Source: Streptomyces sparsogenes (lineage in GTDB: Bacteria; Actinomycetota; Actinomycetes; Streptomycetales; Streptomycetaceae). From it: a stretch of DNA of 38,907 bases. Position numbers and translations under genes: made by a program. Under the pieces are notes generated by a model, which was given only the letters and a program-made list of their open reading frames with translations, had not been told where the DNA came from and made no database searches. The DNA is taken from the NCBI RefSeq assembly GCF_001704635.1, contig NZ_MAXF01000139.1, forward strand, positions 1-38,907, written 5' to 3'. Below, one piece after another: positions 1-9,001 of this stretch (position 1 is the stretch's first letter; each line of letters starts with the position of its first letter).

Positions 1-1393
<1,393 letters not shown>

Positions 1394-1484
1394 CTCAGTT
1401 GCTCGCGTCCACTGTGTTGGTTCTGAAGTAACGACCATGTGCTGACCTGTATGCCGGGTTGGGCTGGTTTGTTTTCTTCATAGT

Positions 1485-1604
1485 GTTTCGGTGGTCATTG
1501 CGTTAGGGAAACGCCCGGTTACATTCCGAACCCGGAAGCTAAGCCTTTCAGCGCCGATGGTACTGCAGGGGGGACCCTGTGGGAGAGTAGGACGCCGCCG
1601 AACA
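1485..1604 (+). rRNA. rrf: 5S ribosomal RNA
   Basis: A complete 5S rRNA of about 120 nt follows the 23S gene after a spacer of about 90 nt, the usual rRNA operon order. It begins GTTTCGGTGG and ends CGCCGCCGAAC, and these ends pair to form helix I. The internal segment CCGAACCCGGAAGCTAAG (1527-1544) is the conserved 5S loop region. The exact 3' end may vary by one or two bases. Confidence 0.97.
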
Positions 1605-1611
1605 AATTTTG

Positions 1612-1652
1612 AAAAGCCCCGGACGGAACCATTGGTTCCGTCCGGGGCTTTT
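1612..1652 (+). terminator. rRNA operon intrinsic terminator
   Basis: A perfect 19-bp inverted repeat lies 8 nt after the 5S gene. The left arm is 1612-1630, the loop ATT is 1631-1633 and the right arm is 1634-1652. The right arm ends in a run of T (five T, then GTTG), so it has both the GC-rich stem and the U-tract of a classical intrinsic terminator. Position and structure fit termination of the rRNA transcript. Confidence 0.95.
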
Positions 1653-1745
1653 TGTTGTATCCAGGACCCCGTGCCGAGCCGCCCGGACCTACCGGTAAGG
1701 TCATGAGGCATCCATCGACACACCGTTCCCACAGGAGGCTCCCGG

Positions 1746-2354
1746 GTGGAGGTCCAGGAGACACGCGTCCAGACCAACCGCGTGCTCACCATCCCGAACA
1801 TCCTCAGCGCCGCGCGTCTGGTCGGCGTTCCGCTTTTCCTGTGGCTGATCCTCAGGCCCGAGTTCGGCGGGCCGAAGAGTGACGAATGGGCACTCCTCGT
1901 GCTCGCGCTCAGCGGGGTGAGCGACTATCTGGACGGGAAGCTGGCCCGCCGCTGGAATCAGATCAGCAGCCTCGGCCGGATCCTGGATCCGGCGGCCGAC
2001 CGCCTCTACATTCTGTCTACACTCGTCGGTCTGACCTGGCGGGACATCCTGCCGATCTGGCTGACCGCGGTGCTCCTCGCGCGGGAGCTGGTGCTGCTGG
2101 TCATGGTCGGCATCCTGCGCCGCCACGGCTATCCGCCGCCCCAGGTCAACTTCCTCGGCAAGGCGGCGACCTTCAACCTGATGTACGCCTTCCCGCTGCT
2201 CCTTCTGAGTGATGGAAGTGGCCCACTTCACACAATCGCTGCTATTTTCGGATGGGCCTTCGCAGGATGGGGTACAACCCTCTATTGGTGGGCAGGAGTC
2301 CTCTACGTGGTTCAGGTCCGCCGACTCGTGAAGGCGGACGCCGCGGCCGACTGA
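1746..2354 (+). CDS. CDP-alcohol phosphatidyltransferase, probable cardiolipin synthase
   Basis: This 202-residue membrane protein carries the complete CDP-alcohol phosphatidyltransferase signature: D60, D63, G64, A67, R68, G77, D81 and D85 in the spacing D-x2-DG-x2-AR-x8-G-x3-D-x3-D. Several hydrophobic segments suggest about six membrane helices. The GTG start at 1746 has a GGAGG ribosome site at 1734-1738. The family joins a CDP-diacylglycerol lipid to an alcohol. The best match by position and next gene is the eukaryotic-type cardiolipin synthase described in S. coelicolor (SCO1389, from memory), which condenses CDP-diacylglycerol with phosphatidylglycerol. Phosphatidylglycerophosphate synthase or the mycobacterial PgsA2 type are alternatives that sequence reading alone cannot exclude. 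It opens the conserved block ending at the second MerR gene. Confidence 0.85.
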   Translation: MEVQETRVQTNRVLTIPNILSAARLVGVPLFLWLILRPEFGGPKSDEWALLVLALSGVSDYLDGKLARRWNQISSLGRILDPAADRLYILSTLVGLTWRDILPIWLTAVLLARELVLLVMVGILRRHGYPPPQVNFLGKAATFNLMYAFPLLLLSDGSGPLHTIAAIFGWAFAGWGTTLYWWAGVLYVVQVRRLVKADAAAD

Positions 2355-2469
2355 GCTCGCTGATGTGCCGGCCCGTAGCGGCGGGGCGCTCGTAATGCGA
2401 TAGGTATGTGGGCCATCGGGGCGCGTCAGTCGGCATGACCGTCGTCTCTTCAAGGAGGACGCTTCCGAC

Positions 2470-4965
2470 ATGAAGGCCGTCGTGATGGCGGGAGGCGAGG
2501 GAACTCGCCTGCGCCCGATGACCTCGACCATGCCCAAGCCGCTGCTGCCGGTGGCGAACCGGCCGATCATGGAGCACGTGCTGCGGCTGCTCAAGAGGCA
2601 TGGTCTGTGCGAGACCGTGGTGACCGTCCAGTTCCTCGCATCGCTGGTCAAGAACTACTTCGGTGACGGCGAGGAGCTCGGTATGGAGCTCACGTACGCC
2701 AATGAGGAAAAGCCACTCGGCACCGCCGGCAGCGTCAAAAACGCGGAGGAGGCACTCAAGGACGATGCCTTTCTCGTGATTTCGGGCGATGCCCTGACGG
2801 ACTTCGACCTCACCGAGCTGATCAATTTCCACAAGGAGAAGGGCGCGCTGGTCACGGTCTGTCTGACCCGTGTGCCCAATCCCCTGGAGTTCGGCATCAC
2901 CATCGTCGACGAGGGCGGCCGGGTCGAGCGCTTCCTGGAGAAGCCCACCTGGGGGCAGGTCTTCTCCGACACGGTGAACACCGGCATCTATGTGATGGAG
3001 CCTGAGGTCTTCGACTATGTCGAGCCCGATGTGCCCGTCGACTGGTCCGGTGATGTCTTCCCGCAGCTCATGAAGGAAGGCAAGCCGATTTACGGCTATG
3101 TCGCCGAGGGCTACTGGGAGGACGTCGGCACCCACGAGAGCTATGTGAAGGCCCAGGCCGATGTGCTGGAGGGCAAGGTCGACGTCGAAATCGACGGCTT
3201 CGAGATCTCCCCCGGGGTGTGGGTCGCCGAGGGCGCCGAGGTCCATCAGGACGCCGTGCTGCGCGGCCCGCTCTACATCGGCGACTACGCGAAGGTGGAG
3301 GCGGACGCGGAAATCCGCGAGCACACCGTCGTGGGGTCGAACGTCGTCGTGAAGAGCGGCGCCTTCCTGCACAGAGCCGTGGTCCACGACAACGTGTACG
3401 TGGGCCAGCAGGCCAATCTGCGCGGCTGCGTCATCGGAAAGAACACAGACGTCATGCGGGCCGCCCGGATCGAGGACGGCGCGGTCATCGGCGACGAGTG
3501 CCTGATCGGCGAGGAATCGATCGTCCAGGGCAATGTCCGGGTGTACCCCTTCAAGACGATCGAGGCGGGCGCCTTCGTCAACACCTCGGTCATCTGGGAG
3601 TCGCGCGGCCAGGCCCACCTCTTCGGCGCCCGCGGCGTGTCCGGGATCCTGAACGTGGAGATCACCCCGGAGCTGGCCGTGCGGCTCGCCGGCGCCTATG
3701 CCACCACCCTCAAGAAGGGCTCGACGGTCACCACCGCCCGTGACCACTCCCGTGGTGCGCGGGCGCTCAAGCGGGCTGTGATCTCGGCCCTCCAGACCAG
3801 TGCCATCGACGTCCGGGACCTGGAGAACGTGCCGCTGCCCGTGGCGCGCGAGCAGACCGCCCGGGGCAGCGCCGGCGGCATCATGATCCGTACCTCGCCC
3901 GGCGTGCCCGACTCCGTCGACATCATGTTCTTCGACGAGCGCGGCGCCGACCTGTCGGCCGCCCGGCAGCGGAAGCTGGACCGGGTGTACGCGCGCCAGG
4001 AGTACCGGAGGGCCTTCCCCGGCGAGATCGGCGACCTGAGCTTCCCGTCCAGCGTCTTCGACTCCTACACCGGCTCCCTGCTGCGCGCCGTGGACACCAG
4101 CGGCATCGCCGAGTCGGGCCTCAAGGTCGTCGTGGACGCCTCCAACGGCAGCGCGGGGCTGGTTCTGCCCAGCCTGCTCGGCCGGCTCGGGGTCGACGCG
4201 CTGACCATCAATCCCGGGCTGAACGAATCACGGCCCACCGAGACCGCGGAGGCGCGCCGCTCGGGCCTGGTACGGCTCGGGGAGATCGTCGCCTCGGCCC
4301 GCGCGGCGTTCGGCGTGCGCTTCGACCCGGTGGGCGAGCGGCTGTCGCTGGTGGACGAGCGCGGGCGCATCGTCGAGGACGACCGGGCCCTGCTGGTCAT
4401 GCTGGACCTGGTGGCCGCGGAGCGCCGCAGCGGGCGGGTGGCGCTGCCGGTGACCACCACCCGCATCGCCGAGCAGGTGGCCGCGTACCACGGCACCCAG
4501 GTGGAGTGGACCACCACCGCGGCCGACGACCTCACCCGGGTCGCCAGGGCGGAGGGCACCATTTTCGGCGGGGACGGGCGCGGCGGGTTCATCATCCCCG
4601 AGTTCAGCAGCGTCTTCGACGGCACGGCCGCCTTCGTGCGGCTGATCGGCCTGGTGGCCCGCACCCAGCTCACCCTCAGCCAGATCGACGCCCGGATTCC
4701 GCGCGCCCATGTGCTGCGCCGCGATCTGGCCACCCCCTGGGCGGTCAAGGGCCTGGTCATGCGCCGCGTGGTGGAGGCGGCGGGCGACCGCTCGGTGGAC
4801 ACCACCGACGGCGTGCGCGTGGTCGAGGCCGACGGGCGCTGGGTCATGGTGCTGCCCGATCCGGCGGAGGCGGTCACCCATCTGTGGGCGGAGGGTCCGG
4901 ACGACGCGTCGGCGCAGACGCTGCTGGACGAGTGGTCCGCCGTGGTGGAGAGCGCCGGACGCTGA
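2470..4965 (+). CDS. Mannose-1-phosphate guanylyltransferase-like protein with degenerate phosphohexomutase domain
   Basis: An 831-residue cytoplasmic fusion. Residues 1-235 form a sugar-phosphate nucleotidyltransferase with the intact nucleotide-binding motif GGEGTRLRPM near residues 8-17 and PKP at 22-24. Residues of about 240-370 look like a left-handed beta-helix of hexapeptide repeats. Residues of about 380-830 resemble a phosphoglucomutase/phosphomannomutase, but the catalytic TASHNP loop reads TSPGVPDS (475-482) and the metal loop DGDGDR reads DPVGER (619-624), so this half should be inactive as a mutase. It probably makes GDP-mannose or another NDP-sugar for glycans; the sugar is not certain. 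ATG at 2470 has AAGGAGGA about 10 nt upstream. The likely orthologue is SCO1388. It stands between cardiolipin synthase and the DUF881 operon and is followed by strong hairpins. Confidence 0.88.
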   Translation: MKAVVMAGGEGTRLRPMTSTMPKPLLPVANRPIMEHVLRLLKRHGLCETVVTVQFLASLVKNYFGDGEELGMELTYANEEKPLGTAGSVKNAEEALKDDAFLVISGDALTDFDLTELINFHKEKGALVTVCLTRVPNPLEFGITIVDEGGRVERFLEKPTWGQVFSDTVNTGIYVMEPEVFDYVEPDVPVDWSGDVFPQLMKEGKPIYGYVAEGYWEDVGTHESYVKAQADVLEGKVDVEIDGFEISPGVWVAEGAEVHQDAVLRGPLYIGDYAKVEADAEIREHTVVGSNVVVKSGAFLHRAVVHDNVYVGQQANLRGCVIGKNTDVMRAARIEDGAVIGDECLIGEESIVQGNVRVYPFKTIEAGAFVNTSVIWESRGQAHLFGARGVSGILNVEITPELAVRLAGAYATTLKKGSTVTTARDHSRGARALKRAVISALQTSAIDVRDLENVPLPVAREQTARGSAGGIMIRTSPGVPDSVDIMFFDERGADLSAARQRKLDRVYARQEYRRAFPGEIGDLSFPSSVFDSYTGSLLRAVDTSGIAESGLKVVVDASNGSAGLVLPSLLGRLGVDALTINPGLNESRPTETAEARRSGLVRLGEIVASARAAFGVRFDPVGERLSLVDERGRIVEDDRALLVMLDLVAAERRSGRVALPVTTTRIAEQVAAYHGTQVEWTTTAADDLTRVARAEGTIFGGDGRGGFIIPEFSSVFDGTAAFVRLIGLVARTQLTLSQIDARIPRAHVLRRDLATPWAVKGLVMRRVVEAAGDRSVDTTDGVRVVEADGRWVMVLPDPAEAVTHLWAEGPDDASAQTLLDEWSAVVESAGR

Positions 4966-4984
4966 CCCGATCCCCCTGGTGGGG

Positions 4985-5078
4985 CGCGGCCGAGCGGCCG
5001 CGGAGAGTACGCGGGGGCGCGGCCGCCGACGGCCCGGATCCGGCTCGCCGGTGGGGCCATTCGGCGGCCGCGCCCCCG
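4985..5078 (+). terminator. Tandem hairpins after the guanylyltransferase gene
   Basis: Two hairpins fill the gap before the DUF881 gene. The first is CGCGGCC/GGCCGCG at 4985-5002. The second is an 18-bp perfect stem, left arm 5012-5029 and right arm 5061-5078, with a shorter inner stem GGCCC/GGGCC (5031-5035 with 5054-5058). There is no U-tract. It could end the upstream transcript, or act as a leader structure for the next operon because it closes about 10-20 nt before the next start codon. Confidence 0.6.
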
Positions 5079-5097
5079 ACGTGCGACGATGTGCGGC

Positions 5098-6024
5098 ATG
5101 CCGCAGCAGCCCCCCGTTCGGAGCACAGCTCCGCCGCGCCCCCGTCCGCGTCTCGACGCGTCCATGTCGCTGCTGACCAATGTGATGGACCACAGCCTCG
5201 ACGACGGATACGCCGAGGCGGCCGCGCGGCACGGCACGGAGGGCCGGCGCGGCCTGCCGCGCACGCTGCGCGGCAGGCTGGTGGTGGCCGCGGGGCTGGT
5301 GCTGGTCGCGGGCATCGTGACCATCGGCGCCGTCGAGGCCCGGATATCGGCGCCGACGCTGGCCAAGGAGCGGGAGAAGCTGATCGACCGCATCGAGACG
5401 GGAAACTCGAACGCGGACGACCTCCAGAAGAGCGTGGACAGGCTCCGCAAGGAGGTCGGGGACAGGCAGCGGCAGGCGCTGGAGAAGCACGGCGGGGACA
5501 AGGGGGAGCTGGTCGCGCTGCTGTCCGGGGCGACCGAGGTGAAGGGCCCGGGGGTCAAGCTGGTCGTCGACGACGCCAAGCAGGCCGACGAGGGCGGCGG
5601 CGGGCCGCGCGAGAGCGCCAACTTCTCGGACACCGGCCGGGTGCGCGACCGCGACATGCAGCGGGTCGTGAACGGGCTGTGGGAGGCGGGCGCGGAGGCC
5701 GTCTCGATCAACGGGCAGCGGCTGACCGCCCTCTCGGCGATCAGGGCCGCGGGAGACGCCATACTGGTCGACAACAAGCCGCTGGCGCCGCCGTACACGG
5801 TGCTCGCGGTGGGGGACGGACGGCGGCTGAGCACGGCCTTCCAGGACAGTGCCGACGGACAGTACCTGCATGTGCTGCACGAGAACTACGGCATCCGCAC
5901 CAGCATCTCCGCCGAGGACGAGGTGCTGCTCCCGGCCGCGCCGAGTCTGATCGTACGAACCGCAGAACCGATAGCCGGTGGCCCCGGGAAGGGCGGCACC
6001 GACACAGGGAAGGGCACATCGTGA
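5098..6024 (+). CDS. DUF881 family membrane-anchored protein (first copy)
   Basis: A 308-residue protein with a short cytoplasmic N-terminus, one hydrophobic segment at about residues 60-80 (LVVAAGLVLVAGIVTIGAV), then a coiled-coil-like charged stretch (about 85-140) and a C-terminal DUF881 domain containing GPGVKLVVDD and the AGAEAVSINGQRL motif. The topology suggests a single-pass protein with an extracytoplasmic domain. DUF881 proteins have no firm biochemical role; a relative (ylxW) lies with sbp next to ftsA/ftsZ in Bacillus. The stop codon overlaps the GTG start of the next gene (GTGA, 6021-6024), so the two are translationally coupled. The start is uncertain: ATG 5089 and ATG 5098 are both possible, neither with a good ribosome site. 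Confidence 0.85.
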   Translation: MPQQPPVRSTAPPRPRPRLDASMSLLTNVMDHSLDDGYAEAAARHGTEGRRGLPRTLRGRLVVAAGLVLVAGIVTIGAVEARISAPTLAKEREKLIDRIETGNSNADDLQKSVDRLRKEVGDRQRQALEKHGGDKGELVALLSGATEVKGPGVKLVVDDAKQADEGGGGPRESANFSDTGRVRDRDMQRVVNGLWEAGAEAVSINGQRLTALSAIRAAGDAILVDNKPLAPPYTVLAVGDGRRLSTAFQDSADGQYLHVLHENYGIRTSISAEDEVLLPAAPSLIVRTAEPIAGGPGKGGTDTGKGTS

Positions 6025-6353
6025 TCGCCGTACTGGGCCTCGTCGTGGGAGTCGTGGTCGGACTCGTGGTCCGACCCGTGGTGCCGACGGTGGTCGAGCC
6101 CTATCTGCCGATCGCCGTCGTGGCCGCGCTGGACGCGGTGTTCGGCGGCTTCCGGGCGATGCTCGACGGGATCTTCGACGACAAGGTCTTCGTGGTCTCG
6201 TTCCTGTCCAATGTGGTGGTCGCCGCGCTGATCGTCTTCCTCGGCGACAAGCTCGGGGTCGGTGCCCAGCTGTCCACCGGCGTGGTGGTCGTCCTCGGCA
6301 TCCGGATCTTCTCCAACGCCGCCGCCATCCGCCGCCATGTCTTCCGGGCGTGA
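6021..6353 (+). CDS. sbp: Small basic protein (Sbp, DUF1290 family)
   Basis: A 110-residue integral membrane protein made largely of three hydrophobic segments (about residues 1-20, 25-45 and 58-78), with a hydrophobic C-terminal stretch before a basic end (RRHVFRA). This matches the small basic protein family found beside DUF881 genes in Actinobacteria and Firmicutes. The GTG start lies inside the end of the upstream DUF881 gene with a 4-nt overlap, and the next DUF881 gene starts 4 nt after its stop. Such tight packing suggests the three proteins are made in fixed ratio and act together in the membrane. The function of the family is not established. Confidence 0.9.
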   Translation: MIAVLGLVVGVVVGLVVRPVVPTVVEPYLPIAVVAALDAVFGGFRAMLDGIFDDKVFVVSFLSNVVVAALIVFLGDKLGVGAQLSTGVVVVLGIRIFSNAAAIRRHVFRA

Positions 6354-6357
6354 GCCG

Positions 6358-7200
6358 ATGACGACCGACCAGACCCCGGCCGAGCCCGGGAAGCCGACCG
6401 ACGAGACCTTGAGCGGACCCGCCGAGGGGGCCGTAGACGGTCCTGAGGACGCCGGGGAGAGCGCGGAGGCCGCGCAGCCGTTCACCGGCCGCCAGCGGCT
6501 GGTGAACGGCCTGTGGCCGCCCCGGTTGACCCGGGCTCAACTCATCGTCGCGCTCCTGCTGTTCGGGCTGGGCCTCGGCCTGGCCATCCAGGTGCGCTCG
6601 ACCAATGAGAGCAGCGTGCTGCGCGGCGCCCGGCAGGAGGACCTGGTGCGCATCCTCGACGAGCTGGACAACCGCACCGAGCGGCTCCACGAGGAGAAGC
6701 AGCGGCTGGAGAAGCAGCAGACCGAGTTGGAGAACAGCTCGGACCAGGCCGAGGAGGCCCGTAAGCAGACGGCCCAGAAGGAGCGGCAGCTCGCCGTGCT
6801 CGCGGGTACGGTCGCCGCGCAGGGGCCGGGCATCACCATGAAGATCGACGCGTCGGGGAGCGCCGTGGAGTCGGACATGCTGCTCGACGCGGTGCAGGAA
6901 CTGCGCGCCGCCGGTGCCGAGGCGATCCAGATCGGCAAGGTGCGGGTGATCGCCAGTACGTACTTCTCGGACGTCGGCGGCGCGGTGGAAATCGATGGAC
7001 GGAAAGTGACACAGCCGTACGTGATCAAGGTCATCGGCAAGCCGGAGGACTTGGAGCCGGCCCTGAACATTCCGGGCGGAGTGGTGCAGAGCCTGGAGAA
7101 GGAGCAGGCCACCGTGTCCATCGAGCGTTCGGAGAAGATCGTCGTCGACGCCTTGCGGTCGGCGAAGCGGCCTGACTACGCTCGGTCGTCATCACGGTGA
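6358..7200 (+). CDS. DUF881 family membrane-anchored protein (second copy)
   Basis: A 280-residue protein with an acidic N-terminal tail (about 1-45), a single transmembrane segment near residues 60-80 (LIVALLLFGLGLGLAIQV), a coiled coil rich in E, K, R and Q (about 85-150) and a DUF881 domain with GPGITMKID and the AGAEAIQIGKVRV motif. The ATG at 6358, directly after the Sbp stop, is preferred over an upstream in-frame ATG that lies inside sbp. It parallels the first DUF881 protein in architecture but is clearly diverged, and the gene-Sbp-gene sandwich matches Rv1823-Rv1825 of mycobacteria. In mycobacteria gcvH follows here; in this window the next gene is garA. Confidence 0.87.
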   Translation: MTTDQTPAEPGKPTDETLSGPAEGAVDGPEDAGESAEAAQPFTGRQRLVNGLWPPRLTRAQLIVALLLFGLGLGLAIQVRSTNESSVLRGARQEDLVRILDELDNRTERLHEEKQRLEKQQTELENSSDQAEEARKQTAQKERQLAVLAGTVAAQGPGITMKIDASGSAVESDMLLDAVQELRAAGAEAIQIGKVRVIASTYFSDVGGAVEIDGRKVTQPYVIKVIGKPEDLEPALNIPGGVVQSLEKEQATVSIERSEKIVVDALRSAKRPDYARSSSR

Positions 7201-7390
7201 GGCGGTTCGGTATGGGAGTCTCGCGGCGAGACGATGAGGACGCGGGGGGTCGGCGCACCGGAAGAGTCGCGCGTGATGGAAACTGTCTGGTGGTCACGGA
7301 CGTTGTGAGGATGTCCGGACCGTCTGGTGTGTGCATCGAGGGTTTGCCCTGCCCCACGGGCGGGTCTGTTTCAGTCAAGGGGAATCGCCC
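7201..7390 (+). promoter_or_regulatory. Upstream region of garA
   Basis: A 190-nt gap precedes garA and probably holds its promoter. A GTCTCG-CGG-CGAGAC inverted repeat at 7218-7232 could end the DUF881 operon or bind a regulator. I do not see a confident -35/-10 pair. The purine-rich AAGGGGA at about 7378-7384 is the ribosome site that decides the GTG start at 7391. Confidence 0.35.
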
Positions 7391-8179
7391 GTGAAGTTGT
7401 TCGGGAAGTTGTTCGGCAAGAGCGCACGCCAGGACGGCGGCAGCAGCACCGCTCGCCACCGCGCCCCGCGTGCCGCGGAGGAGAGCGGGGTGAGTGAGGA
7501 GCGTCCGCTGTTCCGGGACCAGGTCGGTGGTCAGGGCGGCGGCATTCCGGGTGGTCAGGGCGCGTCTTCTGTTGACCCTGCCGCATCCGGACGCATAGGT
7601 TTCGGGGAACCGTCGACCGCGAACACGGGCGGAGGGTTCGGCTTGCCTGTCTGTCCCAGGTGCGGGCACCAAAACGCGGAAGCCAGCCGGTTCTGCTCCA
7701 ACTGCGGCGCGCCGCTGCGGGGCCAGGCGCCTTCCGAGCGCGCCTCGGAGACGACGTCGACCATCTCGATCTCCGGGCTGGAGGCCTACGACTCCGAGGT
7801 GACCGGGCAGACTCCGCTGCCCTCGCTCTCCCCGGAGGCCCAGGCGGCCGTCGACGCGCTGCCCCCGGGGTCGGCGCTGCTGGTGGTCCGCCGCGGTCCG
7901 AACTCCGGCAGCCGCTTCCTGCTGGACAGCGATGTGACCACGGCCGGCCGTCACCCGCAGAGCGACATCTTCCTGGACGACGTGACGGTCTCGCGTCGCC
8001 ATGTGGAGTTCCGGCGCGGCCAGGACGGCTCCTTCACCGTCGCGGACGTCGGCAGCCTGAACGGGACGTACCTCAACCGGGAGCCGATCGACTCGGCCAT
8101 CCTGACCAGCGGCGACGAGGTGCAGATCGGCAAGTACCGGATGGTCTTCTACCCGAGCCAGCGAGGCTTCGGCATCTGA
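7391..8179 (+). CDS. garA: GarA/OdhI-type FHA-domain protein with zinc ribbon
   Basis: A 262-residue cytoplasmic regulator. A zinc ribbon with C88, C91, C102 and C105 is followed by the phosphorylation motif ETTS (E120-S123), equivalent to the GarA/OdhI site phosphorylated by Ser/Thr kinases such as PknG. A C-terminal FHA domain (about 165-255) shows GRHPQSDI, SRRHVEF and GSLNGTY. In mycobacteria and corynebacteria the unphosphorylated protein binds and inhibits 2-oxoglutarate dehydrogenase and glutamate dehydrogenase, and phosphorylation releases them. The same role is inferred here. The N-terminus (about 100 residues with the zinc ribbon) is longer than in GarA of mycobacteria, which is about 160 residues. 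GTG 7391 is chosen because of AAGGGGA upstream; an earlier in-frame GTG at 7331 lacks support. Confidence 0.9.
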   Translation: MKLFGKLFGKSARQDGGSSTARHRAPRAAEESGVSEERPLFRDQVGGQGGGIPGGQGASSVDPAASGRIGFGEPSTANTGGGFGLPVCPRCGHQNAEASRFCSNCGAPLRGQAPSERASETTSTISISGLEAYDSEVTGQTPLPSLSPEAQAAVDALPPGSALLVVRRGPNSGSRFLLDSDVTTAGRHPQSDIFLDDVTVSRRHVEFRRGQDGSFTVADVGSLNGTYLNREPIDSAILTSGDEVQIGKYRMVFYPSQRGFGI

Positions 8180-8196
8180 CCCGCCAGGGGAGGTCC

Positions 8197-8949
8197 ATGC
8201 GTCAGACACCGTCGGGCGGTGCCGGCACCGGCACCGCCCCCGCGGGCGGCCGGCCGATGAGCATCGGCACCGTGCTGCGTCTGCTGCGGGATGAATTCCC
8301 CGAGGTCACCGTCTCCAAGATCCGTTTTCTGGAGGCCGAGGGCCTGGTCGAGCCGCGCCGCTCGCCCTCCGGCTGTCGAAAATTCAGCCCGGAGGACGTG
8401 GCGCGGCTCGGCCATGTCCTGCGCCTGCAGCGTGACCACTACCTGCCACTGAAGGTCATTCGGGAGCATCTGGACGCCCTGGAGCGGGGAGAGCGGCCCC
8501 GGCTCCCCGCCGCGGCCCCGGGCCGCCGGCCGCCCGCTTCGGGCGAGGAGGGGCCGGAGGGCGCCCCGGAGCGCCGCACCGCCCCCCGGGTGGGCCGGGC
8601 CGAGCTGCTGGCCGCCACCGGGCTCGCCGAGGCCGAGCTGGCCGCGTGGGAGTCGTACGGCCTGGTCGCGCCGGATCCGGACGGCGGTTACGGCATCGAG
8701 GCGGTGACGGTCGTCAGGCTCCTCGCGGACCTGGGTCGTTTCGGTCTGGAACCACGTCATTTGCGGATCATGAAAGCCGCCGCGGAGCGTGAGGCGGGAC
8801 TGCTCGAGCAGGTGGTCGCACCCCTGCGGGGACACCGAAATCCGCAGACCAGAGCCCATGCGGAGGCCAGCGCCCAGGAGCTCGCCGAGCTGTCCGTACG
8901 GCTTCACGCGGCCTTTGTGCAGTCCGCATTGCGGGTCGGTTCCCGGTGA
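8197..8949 (+). CDS. ftsR: MerR-family regulator, FtsR-like
   Basis: A 250-residue DNA-binding protein starting 17 nt after garA, with a GGGGAGG ribosome site at about 8187-8193. The N-terminal winged helix MerR domain (about 20-95) has SIGTVLRLLRDEFPEVTVSK and the FLEAEGLVEPRRSPSGCRKF signature; the middle is Pro/Gly-rich and variable; the C-terminus has a second MerR-like/helical region (about 130-245). Position directly after garA matches Rv1828 and corynebacterial FtsR, which activates ftsZ transcription. The sequence supports a MerR regulator; the ftsZ target is inferred from synteny. Confidence 0.85.
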   Translation: MRQTPSGGAGTGTAPAGGRPMSIGTVLRLLRDEFPEVTVSKIRFLEAEGLVEPRRSPSGCRKFSPEDVARLGHVLRLQRDHYLPLKVIREHLDALERGERPRLPAAAPGRRPPASGEEGPEGAPERRTAPRVGRAELLAATGLAEAELAAWESYGLVAPDPDGGYGIEAVTVVRLLADLGRFGLEPRHLRIMKAAAEREAGLLEQVVAPLRGHRNPQTRAHAEASAQELAELSVRLHAAFVQSALRVGSR

Positions 8950-8952
8950 CCG

Positions 8953-8983
8953 GCCCGGCCCCGACTATCCAAACCGGCCGGGC
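8953..8983 (+). terminator. Hairpin between ftsR-like gene and bifunctional-nuclease gene
   Basis: An 8-bp GC stem, left arm GCCCGGCC (8953-8960) and right arm GGCCGGGC (8976-8983), with a 15-nt loop, lies 4 nt after the MerR stop. No U-tract is present. It is a modest terminator candidate. Confidence 0.4.
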
Positions 8984-9001
8984 ACGTCCTAGGGTTGCTG
9001 T

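Noticed and set aside
1701..2651. Minus-strand frame of 316 codons across the cardiolipin synthase gene
   Set aside because: It overlaps a plus-strand gene with an intact catalytic motif and runs into the next gene; no family features.
4065..6690. Very long minus-strand frames opposite the guanylyltransferase and DUF881 genes
   Set aside because: Length comes from high GC on the opposite strand; the plus-strand genes carry recognisable domains.
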